Positions 18,814 through 27,236 of a DNA stretch of 64,000 bases are shown here, piece after piece (position 1 is the first letter of the stretch; every line of letters starts with the position of its first letter). Below the pieces are notes generated by a model that saw only the letters and a program-made list of their open reading frames with translations, did not search any database and was not told where the DNA came from. The DNA comes from Gordonia hongkongensis (lineage in GTDB: Bacteria; Actinomycetota; Actinomycetes; Mycobacteriales; Mycobacteriaceae): NCBI RefSeq assembly GCF_023078355.1, contig NZ_CP095552.1, positions 1,674,001 to 1,738,000 on the forward strand, in the 5' to 3' direction. Both the position numbers and the translations under genes were made by a program.

Positions 18814-19305
18814 TCAGGACCCTGCGGTCGGGTCCATTCGCGGCTCGGACGCGGCGATGTCCCGCGGGTCGTCGACGTCCGGTTCGTCCTTGTCGGTCTC
18901 GCCGCCGTCGGAGGCGAGTTCAGCCTCGCGGGAGACCTCGCCCTCCTGGTCGATACCGGTCTGCTCACCGACGTCGATGCGGTCTGGCAGTTCGTCCATG
19001 TCCACTCCGGTCGCCTCTCTGGCCTGTTCGGATTCGGCGTACGGGGCCGAGGTGTCCACCTCGGACGATGCGTCCGCGAACTCGGCGTCGATGATGCCGC
19101 TCGCGTCGTATCGCGGGTGGGCGTCGGCTTTGGCCTTGCGGGCGGCCTCGCGCATCTCGAACCCGTCGGTCACGATCTCACCGATCTCGCGGGTCACGCC
19201 CGCGACGGCTCCGGTGATGATGGTCGCTATCCGGCCGACATGGGTGGCCGTGGACTCGATCAATTCCTGGAACAGATCCTTGTTGCGTTCGATGCTGTCG
19301 ACCAT
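18814..19305 (-). CDS. Conserved hypothetical protein with acidic C-terminal tail
   Basis: 163 residues if started at the ATG 19305 (MVDSIERNKDLFQELIEST); an open frame continues 25 codons upstream without typical features. The first 70 residues are an amphipathic, probably helical region (IATIITGAVAGVTREIGEIV), the rest is highly acidic and low-complexity (EVSREAELASDGGETDKDEPDVDD). No catalytic motif or signal peptide is seen. The gene stands alone between the DUF4395 gene and the desaturase gene, all on the same strand. Function unknown. Confidence 0.7.
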   Translation of the reverse strand: MVDSIERNKDLFQELIESTATHVGRIATIITGAVAGVTREIGEIVTDGFEMREAARKAKADAHPRYDASGIIDAEFADASSEVDTSAPYAESEQAREATGVDMDELPDRIDVGEQTGIDQEGEVSREAELASDGGETDKDEPDVDDPRDIAASEPRMDPTAGS

Positions 19306-19394
19306 CGCTTCGGGAATCCCCTGCAGTTGGTTGCGGCTGGAGCCTGATCGGTGTGCCCAGAGCCTACCCCCGGGGCACACCGATCAAACCGGCG

Positions 19395-20609
19395 TCAGGC
19401 GACCGAGGCGGGCTTCTCGCGCTCGACGATGACGGTCAGATCGTTGTCGTCGCGCGTCATCCAGTTGGGCAACGACAGCTTCGCGATCTTCTTCCAGGTC
19501 GACGCGAGCTGGTGGCTCAGCGAGCCGGTGTTGTACGGCAGTCCGTAGCGTTCGCAGATCTCCCGGACCTCCGCGGACATCTCGGGGTAGCGACTGGCCG
19601 GGATGTCGGGGAAGAGGTGGTGCTCGATCTGGTGCGAGAGGTTGCCGCTCATCACATGGAACAACGGGCTGCCGGTGATGTTGGCCGAACCGAGCATCTG
19701 CCGCAGGTACCACTGGCCCCGCGTCTCGTTCTGGCATTCCTCGGACGTGAATGTCTGTGCACCGCTGGGGAAGTGGCCGCAGAAGATGATCGAGTAGGTC
19801 CACACGTTGCGCACCAGGTTGGCGGTCGCGTTACCGATGAGGGTCGGAACGAAGAGCGGGCCCGTGAGCGCGGGGAAGACGACGTAGTCCTTGAGGACCT
19901 GACGACCGGCCTTGCGCCACATGCCTTTCACCAGGCCCTTGATGTCACTCCACTTGCGCTTGCCGGCGATGACGTTCTCGGCTTCGAGGTCGTGCAGCAT
20001 GACGCCCCACTCGAAGAGCAGCATGAGTGCGGTCGCGTAGCCGAGGTTGCCCAGGTAGTAGGGGTTCCACTTCTGATCGCGGTCCATTCGCAGGATGCCG
20101 TAACCGATGTCGCGGTCCTCACCCAGGATGTTGGTGAAGGTGTGGTGCAGGTAGTTGTGGCTGTGCTTCCACTGATCGGCCGGACAGACGGTGTCCCACT
20201 CGAACTCGCGGGAGTTGTAGGTGTCCTCGCGCATCCAGTCGTACTGACCGTGCATGACGTTGTGGCCGATCTCCATGTTGTCGAGGATCTTCGACACCGA
20301 GAGGGCGCCTACCGCGGCGATCCATGCGGGCGGGAAGAACCCGAGGTACATGAGTGCGCGTCCGCCGATCTCGAAACCGCGCTGGGCGCGGATCACCGAG
20401 TAGAGGTAGTCGCGGTCCTTCTGGCCCAGGTCGGCGACGATCCGGGCCCGCAGGGCGTCGAGGTCCCGCCCGAGCGCCTCGACCTGCGCGTAGGACATGA
20501 CGACGGTGTTGGGGTCGTCCGCGACCTTCTGGTCGGCGCCGACGCGGTGCAGCGCGGGCAGGTTGTCGTCGATGGTGGTCTCGACGTCACGGCTGATGTC
20601 GATGGTCAT
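19395..20609 (-). CDS. Membrane fatty acyl-CoA desaturase (DesA3-like)
   Basis: 404 residues. The three histidine boxes of the di-iron membrane desaturases are complete: HNVMHG after EIG, HSHNYLHHTFTNI, and HQIEHHLFPDIP. Hydrophobic stretches lie between boxes 1-2 and 2-3. It introduces a cis double bond into stearoyl/palmitoyl-CoA at the membrane, using electrons from the reductase encoded 69 bp upstream on the same strand (20679-21794); the same pair (Rv3229c-Rv3230c) makes oleate in mycobacteria. The transcription unit is reductase then desaturase. The exact double-bond position is inferred from the similarity. Confidence 0.93.
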   Translation of the reverse strand: MTIDISRDVETTIDDNLPALHRVGADQKVADDPNTVVMSYAQVEALGRDLDALRARIVADLGQKDRDYLYSVIRAQRGFEIGGRALMYLGFFPPAWIAAVGALSVSKILDNMEIGHNVMHGQYDWMREDTYNSREFEWDTVCPADQWKHSHNYLHHTFTNILGEDRDIGYGILRMDRDQKWNPYYLGNLGYATALMLLFEWGVMLHDLEAENVIAGKRKWSDIKGLVKGMWRKAGRQVLKDYVVFPALTGPLFVPTLIGNATANLVRNVWTYSIIFCGHFPSGAQTFTSEECQNETRGQWYLRQMLGSANITGSPLFHVMSGNLSHQIEHHLFPDIPASRYPEMSAEVREICERYGLPYNTGSLSHQLASTWKKIAKLSLPNWMTRDDNDLTVIVEREKPASVA

Positions 20610-20678
20610 GGCATTGCCTCCTTCTCGGAGAGGAGATGTGGCTGGGAAGGGTGGATCTGGGGGATCAGCTCGCGGGCA

Positions 20679-21794
20679 TCAGATGTCGATGTCGACCGAG
20701 CCGACCGGCGCGCTGATGCACAGCTGGATCTGGGTGTCGGACTCGTCGTCGATCTCGCCGGTCAGGACGTTGCGGGTGCACCCCGACTTCTTCGTCGCGA
20801 CGCAGGAGAAGCAGATCCCCATCCGGCACCCGGATTCGGGCGTGAGCCCGGCCGTTTCGGCCTGGTCCAGGATCGGACGGCCGTCGTTGGCCGCCGACGT
20901 CCCCGACGAGGAGAACGTGACCTCGCCCTCGACGGAGTCGGGGTCGACGGCGGGGATGATCGGCGCGAAGGCCTCGCTGTGCAACGGCTGGCTGATGGCG
21001 AGTTCGGCATGGACCCGTGCGACCTCGTCCATGAGGGCGGCGGGGCCGCAGACGAACACGTCGGCGTCGGACAATCCCGGGATTCCCTCGAGGTGGTCGG
21101 CGCTGAAGTGTCCGTCGTCGCGCGTGTGGTAGAGGCGCAGGTCGAACCGGGGATGGCTGTCCGCGAGCTGACGCAACTCGTCGCGGTAGGCGACGTCGGC
21201 CGGGGTGCGCGCATAGTGCACGAACGTGATCGGTCCCGCGTACTGTCGGGCGACGAGTGTTCGCGCCATTGAGAGTACAGGTGTAATCCCGCTGCCGCCG
21301 CTGACGAAGACCGCCGACGTCGGGTCGGTGTCGGGAAGCACGAACTCGCCGTCGGCGGCGGACAGCCCGACGACGTCCCCGGCGCGGGCGTGCTCACGAA
21401 GGTGGGTGGACACGAAGCCGTCGTCGTGTGCGGTGATGGTCAGCTCGATCTCGCCGTGCGGGCCCGCGGCGGCGTTGGCCGGCGAGAAGCAGCGGGTGTG
21501 CCGAACGCCGTCGATGACGACCTTGAGCTGCACGAACTGGCCGGCCTCGTGGCCTCGCCACTGACGGGTCGGACGAATGGTGAGGCGGACGGTGCGCGCC
21601 GTGGGACGCTCGACATGGGTGATCTCGCCGCGCAGATCGCGCCAGGTGATCATCGGATCGAGCAACTCGAGGTAACGGTCGACCGGATGCGGCGACAGCG
21701 CTGCCTCCACGATCGAACCGACCAGACGGCTCCACCGGCCGGGCTCGGCGCCGGTGCCGGCGCGGGTCTGGTCCTGGGGTGTGCGGATGCTCAT
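20679..21794 (-). CDS. Ferredoxin reductase with C-terminal 2Fe-2S domain, desaturase partner
   Basis: 371 residues. FAD domain with the RCFSPANAA-type binding motif (RHTRCFSPANAA), NAD(P) domain with FVSGGSGITPVLSM and DVFVCGPAALMD, and a plant-type 2Fe-2S domain with C-x4-C-x2-C (GCRMGICFSC) plus a distal cysteine (QLCIS). This arrangement matches Rv3230c-type oxidoreductases that feed NADPH electrons to the membrane desaturase. First gene of the unit; a TetR gene is divergent across a 161-bp gap that contains two inverted repeats. Confidence 0.93.
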   Translation of the reverse strand: MSIRTPQDQTRAGTGAEPGRWSRLVGSIVEAALSPHPVDRYLELLDPMITWRDLRGEITHVERPTARTVRLTIRPTRQWRGHEAGQFVQLKVVIDGVRHTRCFSPANAAAGPHGEIELTITAHDDGFVSTHLREHARAGDVVGLSAADGEFVLPDTDPTSAVFVSGGSGITPVLSMARTLVARQYAGPITFVHYARTPADVAYRDELRQLADSHPRFDLRLYHTRDDGHFSADHLEGIPGLSDADVFVCGPAALMDEVARVHAELAISQPLHSEAFAPIIPAVDPDSVEGEVTFSSSGTSAANDGRPILDQAETAGLTPESGCRMGICFSCVATKKSGCTRNVLTGEIDDESDTQIQLCISAPVGSVDIDI

Positions 21795-21823
21795 GGGCTG
21801 GGCTCCGTTCGGTCCGTTTCGGT

Positions 21824-21852
21824 GTACATGTGTACGCCGACAAGTGTGACAC
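21824..21852. promoter_or_regulatory. Two inverted repeats in the desaturase/TetR divergent promoter
   Basis: GTACA-TG-TGTAC lies at 21824-21835 and GTGT-G-ACAC at 21844-21852, 30-58 bp before the reductase gene start. Their place between a TetR gene and the desaturase operon suggests that they are its operators; no experimental consensus was available to compare. Confidence 0.4.
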
Positions 21853-21955
21853 AGCGCGATGGTCGATCGTCAAGTGTTCGCTGATGTGACTGCCGTCACG
21901 ACACCGCCTGTGCCTCTCCGCCGCGTCGGCTGACCCGACGCATAGACTCGGGTGC

Positions 21956-22618
21956 GTGACACGCACGCGAGAGCCGAGCCGGCGCGATGCGCAGACCCGT
22001 GCGGACCGCAAGAACCAGACGCGACAGGCGTTGCTGGACACCACGCGGTCACTGGTCGGCGAGCGCAGTTTCGGCAGCATCAGCCTCCGTGAGGTCGCCC
22101 GTGGCGCCGGGATCGTGCCGACCGCCTTCTATCGCCACTTCGCATCGATGGAGGATCTCGGGGTCACCGTCGTCGAGGACTCGATGCGCGTCCTGCGACG
22201 GGCGCTGCGTGAGGGACGACGCGACCTGGCGGCGCGTGACGCCTTGCCCACCGCACAGAACTCGCTGGCCATCCTGCTGCGGCACGTCCGCGAGAACGAG
22301 TCGCAATTCCGGTTCCTGGTGCGCGAGCAGCGGGGCGGCATCGCCGAGATCCGTCGCGCGATCGACACCGAACTCCGGTTGTTCTCCAAGGAACTCGCGA
22401 TCGATCTCGCCCGGATCCCGGACCTGGCACGGTGGCAGTCCGACGACCTCGAACTGGCAGCGGAGCTGATCGTCATCATCATGCTCACCGCGGTGGCCGA
22501 TCTGCTCGACGGTGAGTATCGCGGACGTTCCGCCGAGCAGGAGATCGTCGAGCGCACCGAGCGACAACTCGTGATGGTCTTCCTCGGTATGGGTCAATGG
22601 CGCCCGTCGACCGATTGA
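21956..22618 (+). CDS. TetR family regulator, divergent from desaturase operon
   Basis: 220 residues from a GTG at 21956. N-terminal helix-turn-helix at about 22-68 with ALLDTTRSLVGERSFGSIS, LREVARGAGIVPTAFYRHF, typical of TetR (TAFYRHF recognition helix). The C-terminal ligand domain is helical and resembles fatty-acid/acyl-CoA-sensing TetR members (DesT-like in context, not proven). Ends 35 bp from the convergent Lrp fragment. It probably represses the reductase-desaturase unit and its own gene. Confidence 0.87.
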   Translation: MTRTREPSRRDAQTRADRKNQTRQALLDTTRSLVGERSFGSISLREVARGAGIVPTAFYRHFASMEDLGVTVVEDSMRVLRRALREGRRDLAARDALPTAQNSLAILLRHVRENESQFRFLVREQRGGIAEIRRAIDTELRLFSKELAIDLARIPDLARWQSDDLELAAELIVIIMLTAVADLLDGEYRGRSAEQEIVERTERQLVMVFLGMGQWRPSTD

Positions 22619-22652
22619 GCGGCGGGGATCGGACGTCCTGGTAGTTGCCGGC

Positions 22653-23036
22653 CTACAGCTTGTCGGCGCTCTCGGTGAGTCCCGACCCGCTGGGCGGGAG
22701 TAGCGGGCGAGGTGGCAGCGGGGAGGAGTAGACCACGTTGGTCGTGACGCTGCCGAGGGTTCCGACCATGCCGCTGACCCGTTCCAGGTGCTTCATGTCG
22801 GTGGCGACGACCTTCATGATGAAGCAGTCGTCGCCGGTAACGTGATGCGCCTCGATGACTTCGGGTAGCCCTGCGAGCAGGGTGTGCAACGGCTCGTACC
22901 TGCTGCTGGGATACCGCAGCCGTAGGAAGGCCAGGATCGCGAACCCGAGCCGCTCGGGGTCGACGCTGGCGCTGTAGCCGCTGATCACCCCGGATTCTTC
23001 GAGGCGGGCTTCGAGACCGATGCGTCCGACGTGCAC
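22653..23036 (-). pseudogene. 5'-truncated Lrp/AsnC regulator (DNA-binding domain missing)
   Basis: The readable product begins near RLEESGVISGYSASVDPERLG, the end of the Lrp recognition region, and continues through a normal RAM ligand-binding domain (VIEAHHVTGDDCFIMKVVATD). The usual 40-odd N-terminal residues with the helix-turn-helix are absent. Reading on upstream gives about 20 non-homologous residues and then a stop at 23076-23078; no other frame contains the missing part, so it is a deletion and not a frameshift. The cut end abuts the rhodanese gene on the other strand. A GTG at 23036 could still allow expression of a RAM-only protein. Confidence 0.75.
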
Positions 23037-23393
23037 GCCGATCAGGAACGCGGTGTGAACTTCGTCTTGATCGACTCACGAGGTGAGGCGGCGTGGGCGC
23101 AGGGGCGCATCGTCGGAGCCGTGCACATGCCGACGTTCCAGATCGCCGCGCGCGCCGTCGACGAGATAGCAACGAGCACACCGGTTGTGACGTACTGCTG
23201 GGGGCCCGGATGCAATGGTTCGACGCGGGCCGCGCTGGAGTTCGCCAAGCTGGGTTACCGGGTCAAGGAGATGATCGGCGGTTACGAGTACTGGGCGCGC
23301 GAGGGCTACCCCGTCGAGAATGATCACAGCCGGATCATCCGGTCCAAAGACCCGCTCACCGTGCCACTGGACTCGGTGGTCTGTGACTGCTGA
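23031..23393 (+). CDS. Rhodanese-like protein, 5' end possibly lost
   Basis: 120 residues from a GTG at 23031. Rhodanese features are clear: FVLIDSRGEAAWAQGRIVGAVHMP, and the active loop VVTYCWGPGCNGSTRAAL with its cysteines. The family resemblance continues a few codons upstream of the GTG (ETDASDVHAD, from about 23013), where the sequence meets the truncated Lrp gene, so the native start codon and promoter seem to have been deleted. The C terminus ends in VVCDC. It may still be translated from the GTG or be a decaying gene. Function would be sulfur transfer or arsenate-type redox; unknown. Confidence 0.65.
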   Translation: MHADQERGVNFVLIDSRGEAAWAQGRIVGAVHMPTFQIAARAVDEIATSTPVVTYCWGPGCNGSTRAALEFAKLGYRVKEMIGGYEYWAREGYPVENDHSRIIRSKDPLTVPLDSVVCDC

Positions 23394-23592
23394 AACAGTC
23401 GTATCCGCCGACGCCTAGCGGCCGGGCCCCGCGGTTGTCGATTTGCCCCCAGGGCGATTTCAACTGTGGTCCGTCGACGCGATGGTGCCGGACACTGGGC
23501 CGAGGCACCGCGCCGGCCCACTCGCCTTGAGGCGGGAGTCGAGGCGGTGTCGTGCTCGTCACGTGCCGACCCGACCGAAAGGTGCCCTCGCG

Positions 23593-24771
23593 GTGTCTCT
23601 GCATTTCCACTGGTTCCTGCCCACCTACGGCGACTCGCGCAATCTGATCGCGGGCGGACACGGCAGCCAGATGACAGGGGACCGGCCGGCCGATCTGCGG
23701 TACCTCAAACAGCTCGCCGGCGCCGCCGAGGCCAACGGCTTCGAAGCCGTCCTGACCCCGGCAGGTCTCTGGTGCGAGGACGCCTGGCTGACCACCGCCG
23801 CTCTGATCGACGCCACCGAGAGCCTCAAATTCCTGGTGGCGTTCCGCCCCGGGCTCATCTCGCCGACGCTGGCCGCCCAGATGGCCGCCACGTTCCAGTG
23901 GCATTCGCAGGGCCGCCTTCTGGTCAACGTCGTCACCGGCGGCGAGTCGAGTGAACAGCGCGCCTTCGGCGACTTCCTGGCGAAGAACGCGCGGTACGAG
24001 CGTTGCGACGAGTACCTGGAGATCATCCGGCGGCTCTGGACCGAGGAAGAACCCGTCGACGTGGTGGGGAAGTACCTGCGCGTCGAGGGTGCGCAGCTCG
24101 GACGCCGTCCCGATCCGACGCCGGAGATCTTCTTCGGCGGATCGTCGCCGGCCGCCGGTGACGTCGCCGCCAAGCACGCCGACACCTACCTCACCTGGGG
24201 CGAACGTCCGGACGCGGTGGCCGAGAAGATCGCGTGGGTCAACGGCCTCGCGGCCGCGCAGGGCCGGGAACTCTCGCACGGCATCCGTTTTCACGTGATC
24301 GCCCGCGAGACGTCGGAGCAGGCCTGGGCCGAGGCGGCCCGTCTGCTCGGTGCGCTCGATCCGGCGCAGGTCGCGACCGCCCAGCAGAATCTGGCGCGCT
24401 CGGAGTCCGAGGGTCAGCGACGTATGTCCGAACTCCACGGTCGTGGAGCTGGTTTCGCCGACCACAACGATCCGCACTCGCTGGAGATCCACCCCGGCGT
24501 GTGGGCCGGGGTCGGACTCGTCCGTGGTGGTGCGGGTACGGCGCTGGTCGGCTCCTACGACGAAGTGGCCGCACTCATCGCCGAGTACGCCGCGCTCGGA
24601 CTCGACCACTTCATCCTGTCGGGCTATCCGCATCTCGAAGAGGCGTACCACTTCGGAGACGGGGTCCGGCCCGCTCTCGCCCGGCTCGGACTGCTCGACC
24701 CGGCGTCGGCCGGCCCGTCCGTGGCCGTGCGCACCGCGTTCCTGCCGCGTCTGCAGGCCGCATCATCCTGA
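23593..24771 (+). CDS. FMNH2-dependent monooxygenase, SsuD-like (LLM class)
   Basis: 392 residues from a GTG at 23593; 50 more upstream codons are open but Arg-rich and non-homologous. The N terminus LHFHWFLPTYGDSRNL and the stretch LVAFRPGLISPTLAAQM, HSQGRLLVNVVTGG, ARYERCDEYLEIIRRLW closely follow alkanesulfonate monooxygenase SsuD. It would use FMNH2 and O2 to release sulfite from an alkanesulfonate. First gene of an organosulfur operon with SfnG and SfnB-like genes, but no ssuE flavin reductase or transporter is beside it. The 199-bp leader can fold (caccgc/gcggtg arms about 23507-23555); no known riboswitch consensus was recognised. Confidence 0.85.
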   Translation: MSLHFHWFLPTYGDSRNLIAGGHGSQMTGDRPADLRYLKQLAGAAEANGFEAVLTPAGLWCEDAWLTTAALIDATESLKFLVAFRPGLISPTLAAQMAATFQWHSQGRLLVNVVTGGESSEQRAFGDFLAKNARYERCDEYLEIIRRLWTEEEPVDVVGKYLRVEGAQLGRRPDPTPEIFFGGSSPAAGDVAAKHADTYLTWGERPDAVAEKIAWVNGLAAAQGRELSHGIRFHVIARETSEQAWAEAARLLGALDPAQVATAQQNLARSESEGQRRMSELHGRGAGFADHNDPHSLEIHPGVWAGVGLVRGGAGTALVGSYDEVAALIAEYAALGLDHFILSGYPHLEEAYHFGDGVRPALARLGLLDPASAGPSVAVRTAFLPRLQAASS

Positions 24772-24838
24772 TCGACAACACTTTTCACCTTCACCACGTC
24801 CCTTCTCGCCATGTAACCGACACCTCGCGGAGGTAGCC

Positions 24839-25966
24839 ATGTCCACCGAGTCCATCGCGGACCAGATCAAGTTCGCCTACTGGGTGCCCAACGTCAGCGG
24901 TGGCCTGGTCACCAGCACCATCGAGCAACGCACCGGCTGGGACTACGACTACAACGTCAAACTCGCGCAGACCGCCGAGAACAACGGTTTCGAGTACGCG
25001 CTGTCGCAGGTGCGGTACGAGGCGAGCTACGGAGCCGAATACCAGCACGAATCCACCAGTTTCAGCCTCGCACTCCTGCTCGCCACGCAGCGGCTGAAGG
25101 TGATCGCGGCGGTGCACCCGGGGCTCTGGCATCCGGCCGTCCTGGCCAAGCTCGGCGCCACCGCCGACCATCTGTCCAAGGGTCGCTTCGCGATCAACGT
25201 CGTCAGCGGCTGGTTCAAGGACGAGTTCACCCACCTCGGCGAGCCGTGGCTCGAGCACGACGAGCGGTACCGGCGCAGCGGAGAGTTCCTCGAGGTGATC
25301 CGCAAGATCTGGACCGAGGACGAGGTCGATTACCGCGGCGACTTCTACCGCATCCACGACTTCACGCTGAAGCCCAAGCCGCTCAACACCGTCGAGCGTC
25401 CGAACCCCGAGCTGTTCCAGGGCGGGAACTCCTCGGCCGCCCGCAACAACGGCGGACGCTACGCGGACTGGTACTTCTCCAACGGCAAGGACTTCGACGG
25501 CGTGACCGAGCAGCTCGACGACCTCCGCGCCGTCGCACGTGCCCACGAGCGCGAGGTGAAATTCGGGCTCAACGGCTTCATCATCGCGCGGGACACCGAG
25601 AAAGAGGCCCGCGACACTCTGCGCGAGATCGTCGAGAAGGCGAATCGCCCTGCGGTGGAGGGCTTCCGGGACGCCGTCCAGCAGGCCGGGAACTCGACAG
25701 GCGACAAGAAGGGCATGTGGGCCGACTCGTCGTTCGAGGACCTCGTCCAGTACAACGACGGCTTCCGGACCCAGCTGATCGGCACCCCGGAGCAGGTGGC
25801 CGAACGCATCGTCGCCTACAAGCGTCTGGGCATCGACCTGATCCTCGGCGGCTTCCTGCACTTCCAGGAGGAGATCGAGTACTTCGGTGAGAAGGTGCTG
25901 CCTCTGGTGCGCGAGATCGAGGGCGCCCAGAGCGACACCGCCCCGACGCCTGCGGGAGTGGCGTGA
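24839..25966 (+). CDS. sfnG: Dimethyl sulfone monooxygenase SfnG (LLM class)
   Basis: 375 residues from an ATG with a strong site (GGAGG 5-6 nt upstream). The sequence follows SfnG: FAYWVPNVSGGLVTSTIEQRT, QTAENNGFEYALSQVRYEASYG, and AVHPGLWHPAVLAKLGATADH, INVVSGWFKDEFTHLGEPWLEHDERYR in short blocks. It converts dimethyl sulfone to methanesulfinate with FMNH2 supplied by a separate reductase; methanesulfinate is then oxidised and desulfonated by SsuD-type enzymes such as the neighbour. The next gene overlaps by 4 bp (GTGA). Confidence 0.92.
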   Translation: MSTESIADQIKFAYWVPNVSGGLVTSTIEQRTGWDYDYNVKLAQTAENNGFEYALSQVRYEASYGAEYQHESTSFSLALLLATQRLKVIAAVHPGLWHPAVLAKLGATADHLSKGRFAINVVSGWFKDEFTHLGEPWLEHDERYRRSGEFLEVIRKIWTEDEVDYRGDFYRIHDFTLKPKPLNTVERPNPELFQGGNSSAARNNGGRYADWYFSNGKDFDGVTEQLDDLRAVARAHEREVKFGLNGFIIARDTEKEARDTLREIVEKANRPAVEGFRDAVQQAGNSTGDKKGMWADSSFEDLVQYNDGFRTQLIGTPEQVAERIVAYKRLGIDLILGGFLHFQEEIEYFGEKVLPLVREIEGAQSDTAPTPAGVA

Positions 25967-27213
25967 CCGCAGTGAGCCAGGCGCGGGTCCGGTCCGCCGT
26001 GCGGATCGGGTCCGAGGCCGAGGCGCTGTCGATGGCGCGCGAATTGGCCGCCGAATTCGCGGTCGGAGCGGCCGAGCGCGACCGCGAACGTCGGTTGCCC
26101 CATGCCGAGATCGACCGTCTGTCGCAGTCGGGGCTGCTGGCACTCACCGTCCCGGCTCGGTTCGGTGGTCTCGACCTGCGTCCCAGTGCGCTCGCCGAGG
26201 TGGTGTCCATCCTGGCCGCCGCGGACGCGAGCATCGCGCAGATCCCGCACAGCCACTTCGTCTACCTCAACCTCGTCCGCCTGTCCGCGGGAGAAGTGTT
26301 GCAGGAGCGCATCTTCGCCGACGTCCTCGCCGGCGGACGGGTGGCCAACGCGCAGTCCGAGCGGGGCGGCAAGACCATCGCCGACATCTCGACACGGTTG
26401 AGTCCGGTGGCCGATCGAGCATCGACGCTATTCGTCCTCGACGGTGAGAAGTTCTATTGCACCGGTTCGTTGTTCGCGGACACCCTCGCCGTCCTCGCGC
26501 GGTTGGACGTCGCCGTCGGCGACGTCGCGCCCGGGGAGTACGTGGCGTTCGTCCCGGCCGATGCCGACGGCGTGGAGATCGTCGACGACTGGGATGCGGT
26601 GGGACAGCGCACGACCGGCTCGGGGACCGTCCGGTTCAGCGGGGTCGGCGTGGGTCTCGCGGATCTGGTGGCGCGTGCACCGGCAACGTCTGCGCCCACC
26701 GGTTACGGCGCCTTCGCCCAGCTGCTCCACGTGGCGATCGACGTCGGTATCGCCCGCGGTGCGCTGCGCGCGGCGTCGGAGTTCGTGCGTACGAAGTCGC
26801 GACCGTGGTTCGAGGCGAATGTCGAACGAGCAGTGGATGATCCGCTGTTGGTGCAGCGCTTCGGCGAGTTGGAGGTCGAGGTCGCGACCGCCGAGGCGAC
26901 CCTCGCCGCGGCCGGTCGAAGAGTCGACGCGGCGGTGGGAGGTACCCCGGAATCGCCCTCGCGCGAGTTGGTCGCGGAGGCCTCGATCGCAGTCGCGACG
27001 GCGAAGGTGGTGGCCGACCGGGTGGCCCCCTCGGTGGCGTCGGCCCTGTTCGAGGTGAGCGGGACCCGCAGTGCCGCCGGTGGCGGGGGTCTGGATCGCT
27101 TCTGGCGCGACGCCCGGACGCACACGCTGCACGACCCCGTGCGATGGAAGTACCAGCACATCGGGCGCTGGGTTCTGCGCGGCGAGGAGCCGCCCCTGCA
27201 CGGCGTGATCTGA
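25963..27213 (+). CDS. sfnB: SfnB-family acyl-CoA-dehydrogenase-like sulfur acquisition enzyme
   Basis: 416 residues with the acyl-CoA dehydrogenase fold: helical N-terminal domain (LPHAEIDRLSQSGLLALTVP), beta domain (NAQSERGGKTIAD, EKFYCTGSLFADTLAVLA), and C-terminal helices ending HDPVRWKYQHIGRWVLRGEEPP. That ending and the company of SfnG fit the SfnB/DszC-like subgroup of flavin monooxygenases and not beta-oxidation enzymes. Its substrate has not been defined; a role in oxidising a reduced sulfur compound before SfnG is likely. Overlaps sfnG by 4 bp and is followed by a convergent gene. Confidence 0.83.
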   Translation: MTAVSQARVRSAVRIGSEAEALSMARELAAEFAVGAAERDRERRLPHAEIDRLSQSGLLALTVPARFGGLDLRPSALAEVVSILAAADASIAQIPHSHFVYLNLVRLSAGEVLQERIFADVLAGGRVANAQSERGGKTIADISTRLSPVADRASTLFVLDGEKFYCTGSLFADTLAVLARLDVAVGDVAPGEYVAFVPADADGVEIVDDWDAVGQRTTGSGTVRFSGVGVGLADLVARAPATSAPTGYGAFAQLLHVAIDVGIARGALRAASEFVRTKSRPWFEANVERAVDDPLLVQRFGELEVEVATAEATLAAAGRRVDAAVGGTPESPSRELVAEASIAVATAKVVADRVAPSVASALFEVSGTRSAAGGGGLDRFWRDARTHTLHDPVRWKYQHIGRWVLRGEEPPLHGVI

Positions 27214-27236
27214 CCGGGGGGCGTCCGGCGTCGGCG

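Noticed and set aside
22594..23181. Frameshifted N terminus of the Lrp gene in another minus-strand frame
   Set aside because: The translation in that frame is Arg/Ser-rich and contains no helix-turn-helix pattern, so a deletion fits better.
23394..23592. SAM riboswitch before the organosulfur operon
   Set aside because: No match to SAM-I, SAM-II or SAM-IV conserved elements that I can recognise; kept only as an unspecified foldable leader.
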